Assembly: GCF_902859805.1 (NCBI RefSeq)
Contig: NZ_CADIKC010000009.1
Coordinates: 248,001 to 312,000 of the forward strand
Length of the DNA: 64,000 bases
Source: Paraburkholderia sediminicola
Lineage (GTDB): Bacteria > Pseudomonadota > Gammaproteobacteria > Burkholderiales > Burkholderiaceae
Direction: 5' to 3'
Shown piece after piece: positions 26,856 through 36,627 of the stretch (position 1 is its first letter; the number at the start of each line of letters is the position of its first letter). A program made the position numbers and the translations under genes. Under the pieces are notes generated by a model that was not told the DNA's origin, did no database searches, and was given only the letters and a program-made list of their open reading frames with translations.

Positions 26856-29816
26856 ATGGCGAGTAACAACGTAGCCCAATTTGCCGCGGAACTGAAAATG
26901 CCTGCAGGCGTGCTCCTTGAGCAGCTTCAGGCAGCAGGCGTCACGAAAGCGAGCGAAGACGACAGCTTGTCCGAAACGGACAAGGCGCGTCTGCTCGACC
27001 ACTTGCGCAAGTCTCACGGCTCGACTGATGCGGACAAGCGCAAGATCACGCTGACGAAACGGCATACGTCGGAGATCAAGCAATCCGACGCGACGGGCAA
27101 AGCTCGCACCATTCAGGTCGAGGTGCGTAAGAAGCGCACTTTCGTCCGCCGCGACGAATCCGCCGCTGAAGGCGGGGATGCATCGAATCATGTGGCCGAA
27201 GCTGATGTAGACGATCTGGAACTCCAGCGTCGTGAAGAGGAGGCTCGTCACGAAGCCGAGCTGCTCGAAAAGCAGGCTCAGGAGTTGAAGGCGCGTCAGG
27301 AACAGCTCGAACGCGAAGAAGCCGAACGTCAGGCGCGCGAACAGGCTGCTGAAGCCGAGCGCCGTCGTGCGGAAGAAGAAGCAGCGAAGAAGCGCGCTGC
27401 GGCTGCGGCCGAAGCGGCGGCTCGCGAACAGGCTCAGGCTGCACAGCCGGCGCAGGCCGCCAAGGCGGCGAAGGCTGAACCGGTTGCGGCCAAGGCTGCG
27501 GAACCGGCGGCTGCCAAGGAAAGCGAGCAGGACGACGAGCGCGCTGCGGCAGAACGCGCGGCACAACGCGAAGCAGCGAAGAAAGCGGAAGACGCAGCGC
27601 GTCAGGCCGCTGAGAAAACGCGCGCCGAGCAGGAAGAAGTCAGCAAGCGCCGTGCGGCGGCAGAAGCCGAAGCACGTGCGATTCGCGAAATGATGAACAC
27701 GCCGCGCAAGGCGCAGGTCAAGGCGCCGGAACCGGCACCGAAGCCCGCTGAGCCGGCCAAGCCCGTGGAAGCCAAGGGCACGCTGCACAAGCCGGCGCGT
27801 CCGGCGGGTGAAGCACCGGCACGTCCGGCAGCCAAGAAGCCGGCCGCTGCGGCTCCGGCTGCAACGACCACGCCGTCGGCTGGCGACAAGAAGAAGCCGG
27901 GCGGTGGCAAGGGCGGCTGGCAGGACGACGCAGCGAAGCGCCGCGGTATCAAGACGCGTGGCGATTCGAGCGGCGGTGTCGATCGCGGCTGGCGCGGCGG
28001 CCCGAAGGGTCGCGGCAAGCATCAGGATCAGAACACCACGTTCCAGGCGCCGACCGAACCGATCGTGCGTGAAGTACACGTGCCGGAAACCATCACGGTC
28101 GCCGATCTGGCGCACAAGATGGCGGTGAAGGCATCGGAAGTCATCAAGTCGATGATGAAGCTCGGCCAGATGGTCACGATCAACCAGATGCTGGACCAGG
28201 AAACGGCGATGATCATCGTCGAGGAACTGGGCCACCACGCGGTTGCGGCCAAGCTGGACGATCCGGAAGCCATGCTGGTCGAAGGCGAAATCACGGACGC
28301 AGAAGCACTGCCGCGTCCGCCGGTCGTCACGGTCATGGGTCACGTCGACCACGGCAAGACCTCGCTGCTCGACTACATCCGCCGCGCCAAGGTTGCAGCG
28401 GGTGAAGCGGGCGGGATTACGCAGCATATCGGCGCGTATCACGTCGAAACGCCGCGCGGCGTCATCACGTTCCTCGATACGCCGGGCCACGAAGCATTTA
28501 CGGCCATGCGTGCTCGTGGTGCGAAGGCAACCGACATCGTGATTCTGGTGGTCGCAGCCGACGACGGCGTGATGCCGCAAACGAAGGAAGCGATTGCCCA
28601 CGCGAAGGCAGGCGGCGTGCCGCTCGTCGTCGCGATCAACAAGATCGACAAGCCGGATGCGAATCCGGAGCGCGTCAAGCAGGAACTCGTCGCGGAAGGC
28701 GTCGTGCCGGAAGAGTACGGTGGCGATTCGCCGTTCGTGTCGGTGTCGGCTAAGACCGGCGCGGGCATCGACGACCTGCTCGAAAACGTGCTGCTGCAAG
28801 CCGAAGTGCTGGAACTGAAGGCACCGGTCGAAGCGCCCGCCAAGGGTCTCGTTATTGAAGCGAAGCTCGATAAGGGTAAGGGTCCGGTTGCAACGATCCT
28901 GGTCCAGTCGGGTACGCTGAACCGCGGCGACGTGGTGCTGGCAGGTAGCGCTTACGGTCGTGTGCGAGCCATGCTCGACGAAACCGGTAAGCCGACCAAG
29001 TCGGCAGGCCCGTCGATCCCGGTCGAGATTCAAGGTCTGTCGGAAGTCCCGCAAGCTGGCGAAGAAGTCATCGTCATGCCGGACGACCGCAAGGCGCGTG
29101 AAGTCGCGTTGTTCCGTCAAGGCAAGTTCCGCGACGTCAAGCTGGCCAAGCAACAGGCCGCGAAGCTCGAGAACATGCTGGAACAGATGGGCGAAGGCGA
29201 AGTGGCGTACATGCCGCTTATCGTCAAGGCCGACGTGCAAGGTTCGCAGGAAGCTCTGGTGCAGTCGCTGCTCAAGCTGTCGACCGACGAAGTTCGTGTG
29301 CAGATCGTGCACGGCGCAGTGGGCGGCATCAGCGAGTCGGACGTCAACCTGGCTACGGCTTCGAAGGCGGTCATCATCGGCTTCAACACCCGTGCGGATG
29401 CACAGGCGCGCAAGCTGGCGGAAACCAACGGCGTCGATATTCGCTACTACAACATCATCTATGACGCAGTGGATGAAGTGAAGGCTGCGATGTCGGGCAT
29501 GCTGGCACCGGAGAAGCGCGAAGTCGTGACGGGTACCGTCGAAGTGCGTCAGGTCTTCAAGGTACCGAAGATCGGTGCGGTGGCCGGCTGTATGGTCACG
29601 GACGGTTTCGTCAAGCGCTCGTCGTCGGTGCGCGTGCTGCGCAACAACGTCGTCATCTTCACGGGCGAGCTCGATTCGCTCAAGCGCTTCAAGGACGACG
29701 TCAAGGAAGTCCGTCAGGGCTTCGAGTGCGGTATGTCGATCAAGAACTTCAACGATATCGTCGAAGGCGATCAGTTCGAAGTCTTCGAAGTTACCGAAGT
29801 CGCGCGTACGCTGTAA
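26856..29816 (+). CDS. infB: Translation initiation factor IF-2
   Basis: IF-2 is the GTPase that positions initiator tRNA on the 30S subunit. Of 986 residues, the N-terminal IF2_N module (ASNNVAQFAAELKMPAGVLLEQL) is followed by a long Ala/Glu/Lys-rich charged helix and a Pro/Ala linker. The G domain begins near 490 with GHVDHGKTS at about 495-503, then DTPGHEAF and NKIDKP. The C-terminal domains bind fMet-tRNA. AAGAGGAATG precedes the start. It lies 94 bp after nusA, with a 17-bp-stem hairpin directly downstream. Confidence 0.98.
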   Translation: MASNNVAQFAAELKMPAGVLLEQLQAAGVTKASEDDSLSETDKARLLDHLRKSHGSTDADKRKITLTKRHTSEIKQSDATGKARTIQVEVRKKRTFVRRDESAAEGGDASNHVAEADVDDLELQRREEEARHEAELLEKQAQELKARQEQLEREEAERQAREQAAEAERRRAEEEAAKKRAAAAAEAAAREQAQAAQPAQAAKAAKAEPVAAKAAEPAAAKESEQDDERAAAERAAQREAAKKAEDAARQAAEKTRAEQEEVSKRRAAAEAEARAIREMMNTPRKAQVKAPEPAPKPAEPAKPVEAKGTLHKPARPAGEAPARPAAKKPAAAAPAATTTPSAGDKKKPGGGKGGWQDDAAKRRGIKTRGDSSGGVDRGWRGGPKGRGKHQDQNTTFQAPTEPIVREVHVPETITVADLAHKMAVKASEVIKSMMKLGQMVTINQMLDQETAMIIVEELGHHAVAAKLDDPEAMLVEGEITDAEALPRPPVVTVMGHVDHGKTSLLDYIRRAKVAAGEAGGITQHIGAYHVETPRGVITFLDTPGHEAFTAMRARGAKATDIVILVVAADDGVMPQTKEAIAHAKAGGVPLVVAINKIDKPDANPERVKQELVAEGVVPEEYGGDSPFVSVSAKTGAGIDDLLENVLLQAEVLELKAPVEAPAKGLVIEAKLDKGKGPVATILVQSGTLNRGDVVLAGSAYGRVRAMLDETGKPTKSAGPSIPVEIQGLSEVPQAGEEVIVMPDDRKAREVALFRQGKFRDVKLAKQQAAKLENMLEQMGEGEVAYMPLIVKADVQGSQEALVQSLLKLSTDEVRVQIVHGAVGGISESDVNLATASKAVIIGFNTRADAQARKLAETNGVDIRYYNIIYDAVDEVKAAMSGMLAPEKREVVTGTVEVRQVFKVPKIGAVAGCMVTDGFVKRSSSVRVLRNNVVIFTGELDSLKRFKDDVKEVRQGFECGMSIKNFNDIVEGDQFEVFEVTEVARTL

Positions 29817-29833
29817 TTCACGCGGCATTGGCT

Positions 29834-29878
29834 CAACGGGCGGAGCGGGCTTAAGCGCCCGCTCCGCCCGTTGTCTTT
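29834..29878 (+). terminator. Strong hairpin between infB and rbfA
   Basis: A perfect 17-bp stem (29834-29850 with 29857-29873) has a 6-nt loop and is followed only by TCTTT. It may act as a partial terminator or an mRNA processing/stability element, since rbfA and truB continue the same operon. Confidence 0.65.
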
Positions 29879-30020
29879 GGGCCCGCGCATTTTGTCGCGT
29901 ATCGCGCCCCGCGGTGGCTTGCAGTCGCTATCAGGCCGCTCATTGCCGTCCGGGCAATCACCACCTCGGTTCGCGCGAACAACTTTATTTGCATCCGTCA
30001 GAACGGAGCACACAAACACC

Positions 30021-30386
30021 ATGCCTAAAAAACGTTCTTCCCCCAATCGCAACGTGCAGATCGCCGATCAGATCCAGCGCGACCTGTCCGAGCTGCTGCG
30101 CGAGGTCAAGGATCCGCGCATCGGCCTCGTCACGATTCAAAGCGTCGAGCTGACGCCCGACTACGCGCACGCGAAGGTCTACTTCACGACGCTAACCGGC
30201 GATCCGCAACAGACGCTCGAAGCGCTCAACCACGCGGCCGGCCATCTGCACAATCAGCTGTTCAAGCGCCTGCACATTCATACCGTGCCGACGCTGCATT
30301 TCCATTACGACCAGACGATCGAACGAGCCGTTGAAATGTCCCGTCTGATCGACGAGGCGAACGCCAATCGCGCGAAAGAAGACTGA
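30021..30386 (+). CDS. rbfA: Ribosome-binding factor RbfA
   Basis: RbfA is a KH-like cold-adaptation factor for late 30S maturation. The start at 30021 (MPKKRSSPNRN) gives 121 residues, the family length; the in-frame codon at 29871 lies inside the upstream hairpin. Conserved features are RNVQIADQIQRDLSELL, VKDPRIGLVTI and the LHFHYDQTIERAVEMSRLI end. It sits between infB and truB in the standard order. Confidence 0.96.
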   Translation: MPKKRSSPNRNVQIADQIQRDLSELLREVKDPRIGLVTIQSVELTPDYAHAKVYFTTLTGDPQQTLEALNHAAGHLHNQLFKRLHIHTVPTLHFHYDQTIERAVEMSRLIDEANANRAKED

Positions 30387-30489
30387 GCGCGCGGGTTGAA
30401 CGTTGTTATCCGCGTTCCGGGCCGCACTGCGCCAGTTGTAGCTCATTTAGCGCTGTTTCCGACCACTTCGAAGACCTTGTCTTTCTGAC

Positions 30490-31425
30490 ATGACCGCACC
30501 TCAACGCCCCCGCGTGCCGCGTCGCGCGCTCGACGGCGTACTGCTGCTCGACAAGCCGCTCGGCCTGTCGAGCAACGACGCGCTGATTCGCGCGAAGCGT
30601 CTCTATCTGGCAAAAAAGGCGGGCCACACCGGCACGCTCGATCCACTCGCCACAGGTCTGTTGCCGCTGTGTTTTGGCGAGGCGACCAAGTTTTCGCAAG
30701 ACCTGCTCGAAGCTGACAAGACCTATGAGGCGACCATGCGCCTCGGTATCCGCACGACCACCGGCGACGCCGAAGGCGAAGCCATCGACACGCGCGACGT
30801 GGCATGCGATCCGGCCGCGGTAGAGGCGGCCATGGAGAAATTTATCGGCGACATCGTCCAGATCCCGCCGATGTATTCGGCGCTCAAGCGCGATGGTAAG
30901 CCGCTATACGAATACGCGCGCGCCGGGCAGACGGTGGAGCGGGAAGGGCGTCAAGTGACGATTCACGCGCTCAAGATGCTTGCCTGTGCGTTGCCCGACG
31001 TGACGTTTCGCGTGACGTGCAGCAAAGGCACGTATGTGCGCACGCTCGCCGAGGATATCGGCGAAGCGCTCGGCTGTGGTGCGCATCTGGTTGCGCTGCG
31101 GCGTACCGGTGTCGGCGCGCTGACACTGGAGAATTCGGTGACGCTCGACGCGTTGTCCGATGCGACGGAGAGCGAGCGCGATACGTGGCTGCAACCGGTT
31201 GATGCATTGCTGTCCACGTTCCCGCTTGTCACACTGGACGAAGACGCGACTCGTCGCTTCCTGCATGGGCAGCGGCTGAAGCTCTCCGAGTTGACCATCG
31301 CCGCCGATGCGGTGAATGCGCCCCGCGTACGCGTGTATGCAGCGGACGGGCGTCTGCTCGGCGTAGCGAAGCAAGGCGAGGGTGTGCTGGCGCCGGAACG
31401 GCTCGTGGTTACCGCAGCGAGCTAA
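30490..31425 (+). CDS. truB: tRNA pseudouridine-55 synthase TruB
   Basis: TruB makes pseudouridine 55 in the T-loop of tRNAs and also acts as a tRNA chaperone. The 311-residue protein has the catalytic motif GHTGTLDPLATG with Asp51, the substrate motif KTYEATMRLG and the thumb-loop region, then a C-terminal PUA-like domain from about residue 240. It is the last gene of the operon, 103 bp after rbfA, and is followed by a strong bidirectional terminator. Confidence 0.97.
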   Translation: MTAPQRPRVPRRALDGVLLLDKPLGLSSNDALIRAKRLYLAKKAGHTGTLDPLATGLLPLCFGEATKFSQDLLEADKTYEATMRLGIRTTTGDAEGEAIDTRDVACDPAAVEAAMEKFIGDIVQIPPMYSALKRDGKPLYEYARAGQTVEREGRQVTIHALKMLACALPDVTFRVTCSKGTYVRTLAEDIGEALGCGAHLVALRRTGVGALTLENSVTLDALSDATESERDTWLQPVDALLSTFPLVTLDEDATRRFLHGQRLKLSELTIAADAVNAPRVRVYAADGRLLGVAKQGEGVLAPERLVVTAAS

Positions 31426-31464
31426 CGCGGAAGTTCAGCGCCGCGTCGTCCGCAGCAGCAACAA

Positions 31465-31502
31465 AAAAGGCGGGACCGCTCACCAGCGGTCCCGCCTTTT
31501 TG
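31465..31502. terminator. Bidirectional rho-independent terminator between truB and emrB
   Basis: The stem GGCGGGACCGCT / (A)GCGGTCCCGCC has six T on the plus side and six A before it, so it works in both directions. It ends the rimP-truB operon (plus) and the marR-emrB operon (minus). Confidence 0.92.
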
Positions 31503-31543
31503 CATACATGCAGCGCGCGTCGCGGACTAATAAAACCAGAACC

Positions 31544-33106
31544 TCAATGCGCCGCCGCAGCCGCCGCACCCGCATCACCGCCGGCACGCTCCGGCTTGGC
31601 CATCCAGATCAGCGCGATCAGCGCGACAAAGATCCCCGCCGATACAAAGAACAGATCGTTCACGCCCAACTGCGCGGCCTGCTGCGTCGCCATCGTATTA
31701 AACAGACCATACGCCTGCGGCTGACTGTAGCCGGCCGCACCCATCTGCCGGATCGACTGATCGAACACCGGGTTGTACATACTTGCCTGTTCGGCCAGTT
31801 GCGCATGATGCATGATGGTGCGGTGATCCCACGCGGTCTGGAAAATCGACGTGCCAATACCGCCGCACATGATCCGCACGAAATTCGACAAGCCCGATGC
31901 AGCGGGAATCCGGTTGCCCGGCAAACCCGACAACGTGATCGACACCAGCGGGATGAAGAACCCTGCCATGCCGATCCCTTGAATCAACGTGGGCATGAGC
32001 AGCGAATACGTATCGACGCCGGTCGTATAACGCGAGCGCATCCAGAAACACAGCGCAAACACGAGGAACGACAAGGTCGCGATATAGCGCGGATCGGTAC
32101 GCGGCAACACCTTGCCGGTGATCGGCGAGAGCAGCACGGCGAACAGGCCGACCGGCGCCATCACAAGGCCCGCTTCGGTGGCGGTGTAGCCGATATCGGT
32201 TTGCAGCCACAACGGCAACAGCACGAGGTTGCCGAAGTAGAGCCCGTAGCCGATCGACAACGCAATCGTGCCGCTCGTGAAATTGCGCCGGCTGAAGAGC
32301 GACAGATCGACCACCGGATGCTCGGCCGTCAATTCCCACACGATGAAGAACGCCAGCGAAATCACCGCGACCAGCGCCAGCACGACGATGGTGGTCGACG
32401 AGAACCAGTCGAGGTCCTTGCCCTTATCGAGCATCACCTGCAACGAGCCGACCCAGAGGATCAGCAGGCCGAGGCCGACGCCGTCGATCGGCGCCTTTTT
32501 GATGACCGAATCGCGGTTACGGAAGATCGTCCACGTCGCCACCGCGGCGATCGCGCCGACCGGAATGTTGACGTAGAAAATCCACGGCCACGAGATGTTA
32601 TCCGAGATCCAGCCGCCGAGAATCGGCCCGGCCACCGGCGCGATCAGCGTGGTCATCGCCCACATCGACAAGGCCATTGGCGCCTTGGCGCGGGGGTAGC
32701 TCGCGAGCAGCAGCGTTTGTGACAGCGGAATCATCGGGCCGGCCACGGCGCCTTGCAGCACGCGCGAGGCAAGCAGGAACGGCAGGGTGGGCGCGAGGCC
32801 GCACATCCACGACGAGATCACGAACAGAATGATCGACGCCATGAACAGGCGCACCTGCCCGACGCGTTCGGTGAGCCAGCCGGTCAGCGGCACGGAGATC
32901 GCGTTCGCCACCGCGAACGACGTGATCACCCATGTGCCCTGGTCGGACGACACACCGAGGTCGCCCGAAATGGACGGGATCGACACGTTCGCAATCGACG
33001 TGTCGAGCACGTTCATGAACACGGCGAGCGACACCGCGATGGTGCCGATCACCAGTTGCGCGCCCTCGAGCGGCGGATGAGGGACTTGCGCCTGAGCCTG
33101 AGCCAT
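31544..33106 (-). CDS. emrB: DHA2-family multidrug efflux MFS transporter, EmrB-like
   Basis: A 520-residue inner-membrane drug:H+ antiporter with 14 predicted membrane segments. DHA2 motifs include NVLDTSIANVSIPSISGDLG in the first helix region, SFAVANAISVPLTGWLTERVG (motif A area), RVLQGAVAGPMIPLSQTLL and the motif C-like PVAGPILGGWI. It works with a membrane-fusion protein and an outer-membrane channel, both encoded just upstream (31 bp from emrA). It is the last gene of the operon, ending before the bidirectional terminator. Substrates are unknown. Confidence 0.94.
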   Translation of the reverse strand: MAQAQAQVPHPPLEGAQLVIGTIAVSLAVFMNVLDTSIANVSIPSISGDLGVSSDQGTWVITSFAVANAISVPLTGWLTERVGQVRLFMASIILFVISSWMCGLAPTLPFLLASRVLQGAVAGPMIPLSQTLLLASYPRAKAPMALSMWAMTTLIAPVAGPILGGWISDNISWPWIFYVNIPVGAIAAVATWTIFRNRDSVIKKAPIDGVGLGLLILWVGSLQVMLDKGKDLDWFSSTTIVVLALVAVISLAFFIVWELTAEHPVVDLSLFSRRNFTSGTIALSIGYGLYFGNLVLLPLWLQTDIGYTATEAGLVMAPVGLFAVLLSPITGKVLPRTDPRYIATLSFLVFALCFWMRSRYTTGVDTYSLLMPTLIQGIGMAGFFIPLVSITLSGLPGNRIPAASGLSNFVRIMCGGIGTSIFQTAWDHRTIMHHAQLAEQASMYNPVFDQSIRQMGAAGYSQPQAYGLFNTMATQQAAQLGVNDLFFVSAGIFVALIALIWMAKPERAGGDAGAAAAAAH

Positions 33107-33137
33107 TAAAAAAGCCTTCTATGAATCGTCGCGCCGC

Positions 33138-34412
33138 TTACATCAGCTTCGCGGCGGGCTTGGCAGCGCCACCGGCTTGAGCCGACTTCTGCGAGCCGCC
33201 GTTCGGACCTGCATTCTCCGAAATGATGCGGGCGATTTCCGCGTCCGCCTCATCGCCGTATTTGTCGAACACATTGGTCTGATAAACCGTGTTCGGCGCC
33301 TGGCCGAGCTGGCCGCCCTGGTCGTCCTTGATGCTCACGTCGGCTTGCATCGACAGGCCGATACGCAGCGGATGCTTTTCAAGTTCCTGCGGATCGAGCG
33401 CGATCCGCACCGGCAGACGCTGAACCACCTTGATCCAGTTGCCGGTTGCGTTCTGCGCCGGCAGCAGCGAGAACGCCGAACCCGTACCCGCCGAGAAGCC
33501 GACCACCTTGCCGTGGTACACCACCGACGAACCGTACACGTCGGCCGTCAACTCGACCGGCTGGCCGATACGCATGTGCTTCAGTTGCACTTCCTTGAAG
33601 TTCGCATCGACCCACACGCCGCCCAACGGCACGATGGCCATCAACGGGGTGCCCGGCGAGACGCGCTGGCCGACCTGCACCGAGCGCTTCGCGACGTAGC
33701 CTGTGACCGGCGCCGGCAGGTTGTTACGCGCGTTGGCCAGATACGCGTCGCGCACCTTTGCAGCGGCAGCCTGCACGTTCGGGTGGTTGGCGATCGTAGT
33801 GTTTGCCGTCAGCGCGCGGTTCGACGCCAGTTGTTGCTGGGCGGCGTCGACTGAGGCTTGCGCGCTTTTCACGGCATCGCGGGCGTGCGAGATTTCTTCC
33901 GCCGACACAGCGCCGGTTTGCGCGACCGTCAGGCGGCGCTTCAGGTCGTCCTGCGCGCGCGACAGATCGGACTGGCGCTGGGCAACTTGCGCCTGGTACT
34001 GGTTGTCGTCGGCGAACAGGCCGCGCACCTGACGCACCGTCTGCGCGAGATTCGCTTCGGCTTGTTCAAGCGCGACGCGCGCGTCGGCCGGATCGAGCAC
34101 GACGAGCGGGTCGCCGACCTTCACGGTCTGCGTGTCGTCCGCGTTCACGGCGACAACCGTGCCGGTGACCTGCGGCGTGATCTGCACGACATTGCCGTTC
34201 ACGTACGCGTCGTCGGTGTCTTCATGGAAGCGTGCGTCGAGGAAGTAGTACAGGCCGTAGGCGACCGCGGCAATCAGGATCACGATGACGAGCAGCGTCA
34301 TCATGCGCTTGCGTTTGCCGTTGTTCGCCGGCGGTTGGGCCGGTTGCGTGGGCTGCGGGGCCGGCTGCTGAGTCGGCTGTGTAGTAGCCGCGGGCTGTTG
34401 GGTGGTGCTCAT
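33138..34412 (-). CDS. emrA: HlyD-family membrane-fusion protein, EmrA-like
   Basis: A 424-residue periplasmic adaptor. The cytoplasmic Gln/Pro/Thr-rich N-tail (1-34) is followed by one membrane anchor (about 37-57), then the biotinyl-lipoyl-like segment (DDAYVNGNVVQITPQVTGTV). Next come a coiled-coil hairpin (about 115-215), the second lipoyl half (NLPAPVTGYVAKRSVQVGQRV), and the beta-barrel region. A disordered Ala/Gly tail ends it. It links EmrB to the outer-membrane factor. Confidence 0.94.
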   Translation of the reverse strand: MSTTQQPAATTQPTQQPAPQPTQPAQPPANNGKRKRMMTLLVIVILIAAVAYGLYYFLDARFHEDTDDAYVNGNVVQITPQVTGTVVAVNADDTQTVKVGDPLVVLDPADARVALEQAEANLAQTVRQVRGLFADDNQYQAQVAQRQSDLSRAQDDLKRRLTVAQTGAVSAEEISHARDAVKSAQASVDAAQQQLASNRALTANTTIANHPNVQAAAAKVRDAYLANARNNLPAPVTGYVAKRSVQVGQRVSPGTPLMAIVPLGGVWVDANFKEVQLKHMRIGQPVELTADVYGSSVVYHGKVVGFSAGTGSAFSLLPAQNATGNWIKVVQRLPVRIALDPQELEKHPLRIGLSMQADVSIKDDQGGQLGQAPNTVYQTNVFDKYGDEADAEIARIISENAGPNGGSQKSAQAGGAAKPAAKLM

Positions 34413-34488
34413 TGATGTGCTCCGGGTTCTCTCAAGCGTCGTCGTTTATTCGGATGTTTATGCGAGTGTGGGTCGCGTCGATGTGGCT

Positions 34489-35997
34489 TCAGTTTGCAGC
34501 GGCGGTCGCAGCGGTCGCCGATGCTGGAGCATCGGTCGGCACCACGAGGCCCGTTTGCGTTGCGTCGAAACCGCCGCCGAGCGCCTTGATGAGGCCGATC
34601 TGCAAATCGCGGCGGCGCATCTTCAAGCCCGTTAGCGTCTGTTCGGCGGCAAGGCGGTTCTGGTCGGCAGTCAGCACCTGCAATTGCGGCGACAAACCGG
34701 CCTTGTAGCGGATCACCGCGAGCTGATAGGCCTTGGTCGACGCGTCGAGCGCGCGCTGTGCGTCGCCCGATTGCTGGTCGATCGAACGGATCGACGACAC
34801 TTGCGTCGCGACATCCGAGAGCGCATTGATCAGCGTCTGGTTGTAGTCCGCCACATCGAGATCGAAGTCCGCGTAGCGACCCTTCAACTGTGAGCGCAGC
34901 GCGCCGGCGTCGAAGATCGGCAGGTGAATCGCCGGCCCGAATTGCATCTGACGGCTGCCCGACTTGAGGAAACGGCCCCAGCCGAACGCATCGAAACCGA
35001 AACCGGCGGCGAGGTTGACGTCAGGGAAGAATTCGGCCTTCGCTTCCTTCACATCGTGCATCGCGGCTTCGACCTGCCAGCGTGCAGCGACGATATCCGC
35101 GCGGCGCGCCACGAGGTCGGCCGGCAGATTGTTCGGCAGCGCTACCGTGTCGCCGGTGGTCAGGGCCGGCTTGGCGATCTGCAGGCCACGATCCGGACCT
35201 TTGCCGAGCAGTGCACCCAGCTGATAGCGCGCCACGGTGATCTGGCCGTCGAGATCGGTCAGGTTCGCCTGGCTGGTCGCGATGTTGCCGTTCGCGGTTT
35301 CCCGTTCGACGTTGGTGTCGAGCCCTGCGGTGACGCGGCCGTTGGTGATGCGGCTGATGTCCTGGCGGTTGGCGATTTCGCGCGCGGCGATGTCGCGGAA
35401 TGCATACAGCTGGGCGAGCTGGTTATAGGTGCTCGCCACGGAGGAGGCAAGCGTTACGCGCGCCTGCTGCATGTCGGCTTCAGCGGCTTTTTCCTGCGAC
35501 ACGGCCTGGCCCAGACGCTGGCGGTTCTTGCCCCACAGGTCCAGATCCCACGACGCACTCGCCAGCACGTTGTTCTCGCTATACCACGTGCCGCCGTACG
35601 GAGGCGGGTAGAGCGCGTTCGCCGAGAACAGTTCGCGGGTCCACGAGTAGCTGCCGTTGACCTTCGGGTACAGCGCCGAGCGCGAGCTTTCAATGTAGGA
35701 CGAAGCCTTGGCGAGGCGAGCCTGCGCCTGCGCGATCGAGGGGCTGCCTTCCAGCGCTTCCGCGATCAGCTTCGGCAGTTGGGGGTCGCCGAACTGGTTG
35801 GCCCAGTCGAGCGACGGCCACTGGCCGCCCTGACCGGGCAGGCTCTGGGTGGACTCGTACTGGGCCGGCGACGAGATCTGCTTGTCGCTTTTCATGCCGA
35901 AGTAGTTCGCGCACCCCGTGAGGGCGAGCGCCGTCACCGCGGCGGCGACAGCAGCCCGGCTCGAAAGTGCGGGCGCGGACAGGGAAAGGGATTTCAT
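34489..35997 (-). CDS. Outer-membrane efflux lipoprotein of the NodT/OMF family
   Basis: A 502-residue TolC-like channel. The signal peptide ends in lipobox LTGC (ALALTGCANYF), so it is a lipoprotein. Two OEP repeats are visible, one around residues 60-250 and one around 275-470 (for example AQARLAKASSYIESSRSALYPK and ARRADIVAARWQVEAAMHDV). I place the start at 35997 (MKSLSLSAPA); the in-frame extension to 36081 overlaps the upstream spacer. It completes the tripartite pump with EmrA and EmrB. Confidence 0.93.
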   Translation of the reverse strand: MKSLSLSAPALSSRAAVAAAVTALALTGCANYFGMKSDKQISSPAQYESTQSLPGQGGQWPSLDWANQFGDPQLPKLIAEALEGSPSIAQAQARLAKASSYIESSRSALYPKVNGSYSWTRELFSANALYPPPYGGTWYSENNVLASASWDLDLWGKNRQRLGQAVSQEKAAEADMQQARVTLASSVASTYNQLAQLYAFRDIAAREIANRQDISRITNGRVTAGLDTNVERETANGNIATSQANLTDLDGQITVARYQLGALLGKGPDRGLQIAKPALTTGDTVALPNNLPADLVARRADIVAARWQVEAAMHDVKEAKAEFFPDVNLAAGFGFDAFGWGRFLKSGSRQMQFGPAIHLPIFDAGALRSQLKGRYADFDLDVADYNQTLINALSDVATQVSSIRSIDQQSGDAQRALDASTKAYQLAVIRYKAGLSPQLQVLTADQNRLAAEQTLTGLKMRRRDLQIGLIKALGGGFDATQTGLVVPTDAPASATAATAAAN

Positions 35998-36046
35998 CGC
36001 TCGACTCTTTGAGTGGAATGTAATGATGGACACTGCAAGCAATTTA

Positions 36047-36562
36047 TTACGATTTGCTGTCAAAATTGCTTGCTGCATCACGGGTTAGTCCCGTTTGTTC
36101 GCCGGAATTGATCAGTACGCGGCGCAGCATGCTTTTCAGAAAACCCACTTCTTCGGGGGTAAAGCCGCCCAGCAGGTTGTCCAGTACGCCGTTGAAAATG
36201 GCCGGCATTTTGGCCGCGATTGCGTGGCCTTCCGGGGTCAGCGCGAGCCGCACGACCCGCCGGTCTTCGTTGCTGCGCACTCTGGTCAGCAGGCCGCGTT
36301 TTTCCAGGCGGTCGACCAGACGTGTGACGGCGCTTGCGTCGATACCGTATTCGCGCGCCAGTTCGGCCGCCAGCAGGCACTTGCCGCTTGCCACCATGAA
36401 CAGGATGCTGCCTTGCTGGCTGGTGATGCCCAACTCGGCCATGCTGCGCTGGGTGACCAGGTTCGACATGGTCGATTTCACCCGCGAGAGCAGATAGCCG
36501 ACGCTTTCGCCCAGCTGATACGCGCTGATCTCTGGACTGGGTGTTGAGGACGGATCCGTCAT
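36047..36562 (-). CDS. MarR-family transcriptional regulator (EmrR-like)
   Basis: A 171-residue MarR-type winged-helix repressor: helices around LGESVGYLLSRVKSTM, the recognition region ELAREYGIDASAVTRLVDRLEKRGLLTR, and the beta wing NEDRRVVRLALTPEG. It is the first gene of the minus-strand efflux operon (50 bp before the outer-membrane gene) and probably represses it until a toxic ligand binds. A good promoter lies just upstream. Confidence 0.94.
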   Translation of the reverse strand: MTDPSSTPSPEISAYQLGESVGYLLSRVKSTMSNLVTQRSMAELGITSQQGSILFMVASGKCLLAAELAREYGIDASAVTRLVDRLEKRGLLTRVRSNEDRRVVRLALTPEGHAIAAKMPAIFNGVLDNLLGGFTPEEVGFLKSMLRRVLINSGEQTGLTRDAASNFDSKS

Positions 36563-36597
36563 GATTCTCGTGCGAATGCAATGGTTGACTATGCAGG

Positions 36598-36627
36598 ATT
36601 ATAGATAGCGGATGATTGACGCGGCAA
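36598..36627 (-). promoter_or_regulatory. Sigma-70 promoter of the marR-omf-emrAB operon
   Basis: On the minus strand TTGCCG and TATAAT are separated by 18 bp, 36 bp upstream of the marR start. The sequence GCAAGC(G)TTATTAC at 36624-36637 overlaps the -35 box. It resembles GCAAGCAATTTATTAC at 36035-36050, in front of the outer-membrane gene. These may be MarR operators (inference). Confidence 0.65.

Noticed and set aside
26817..29828. A 1003-codon open frame antisense to infB (and similar long antisense frames opposite typA at 36893-39058 and odhA at 39234-41933)
   Set aside because: They arise from strong GC3 bias opposite conserved genes. Their translations are His/Arg-rich with no domain, and the sense genes are certain.
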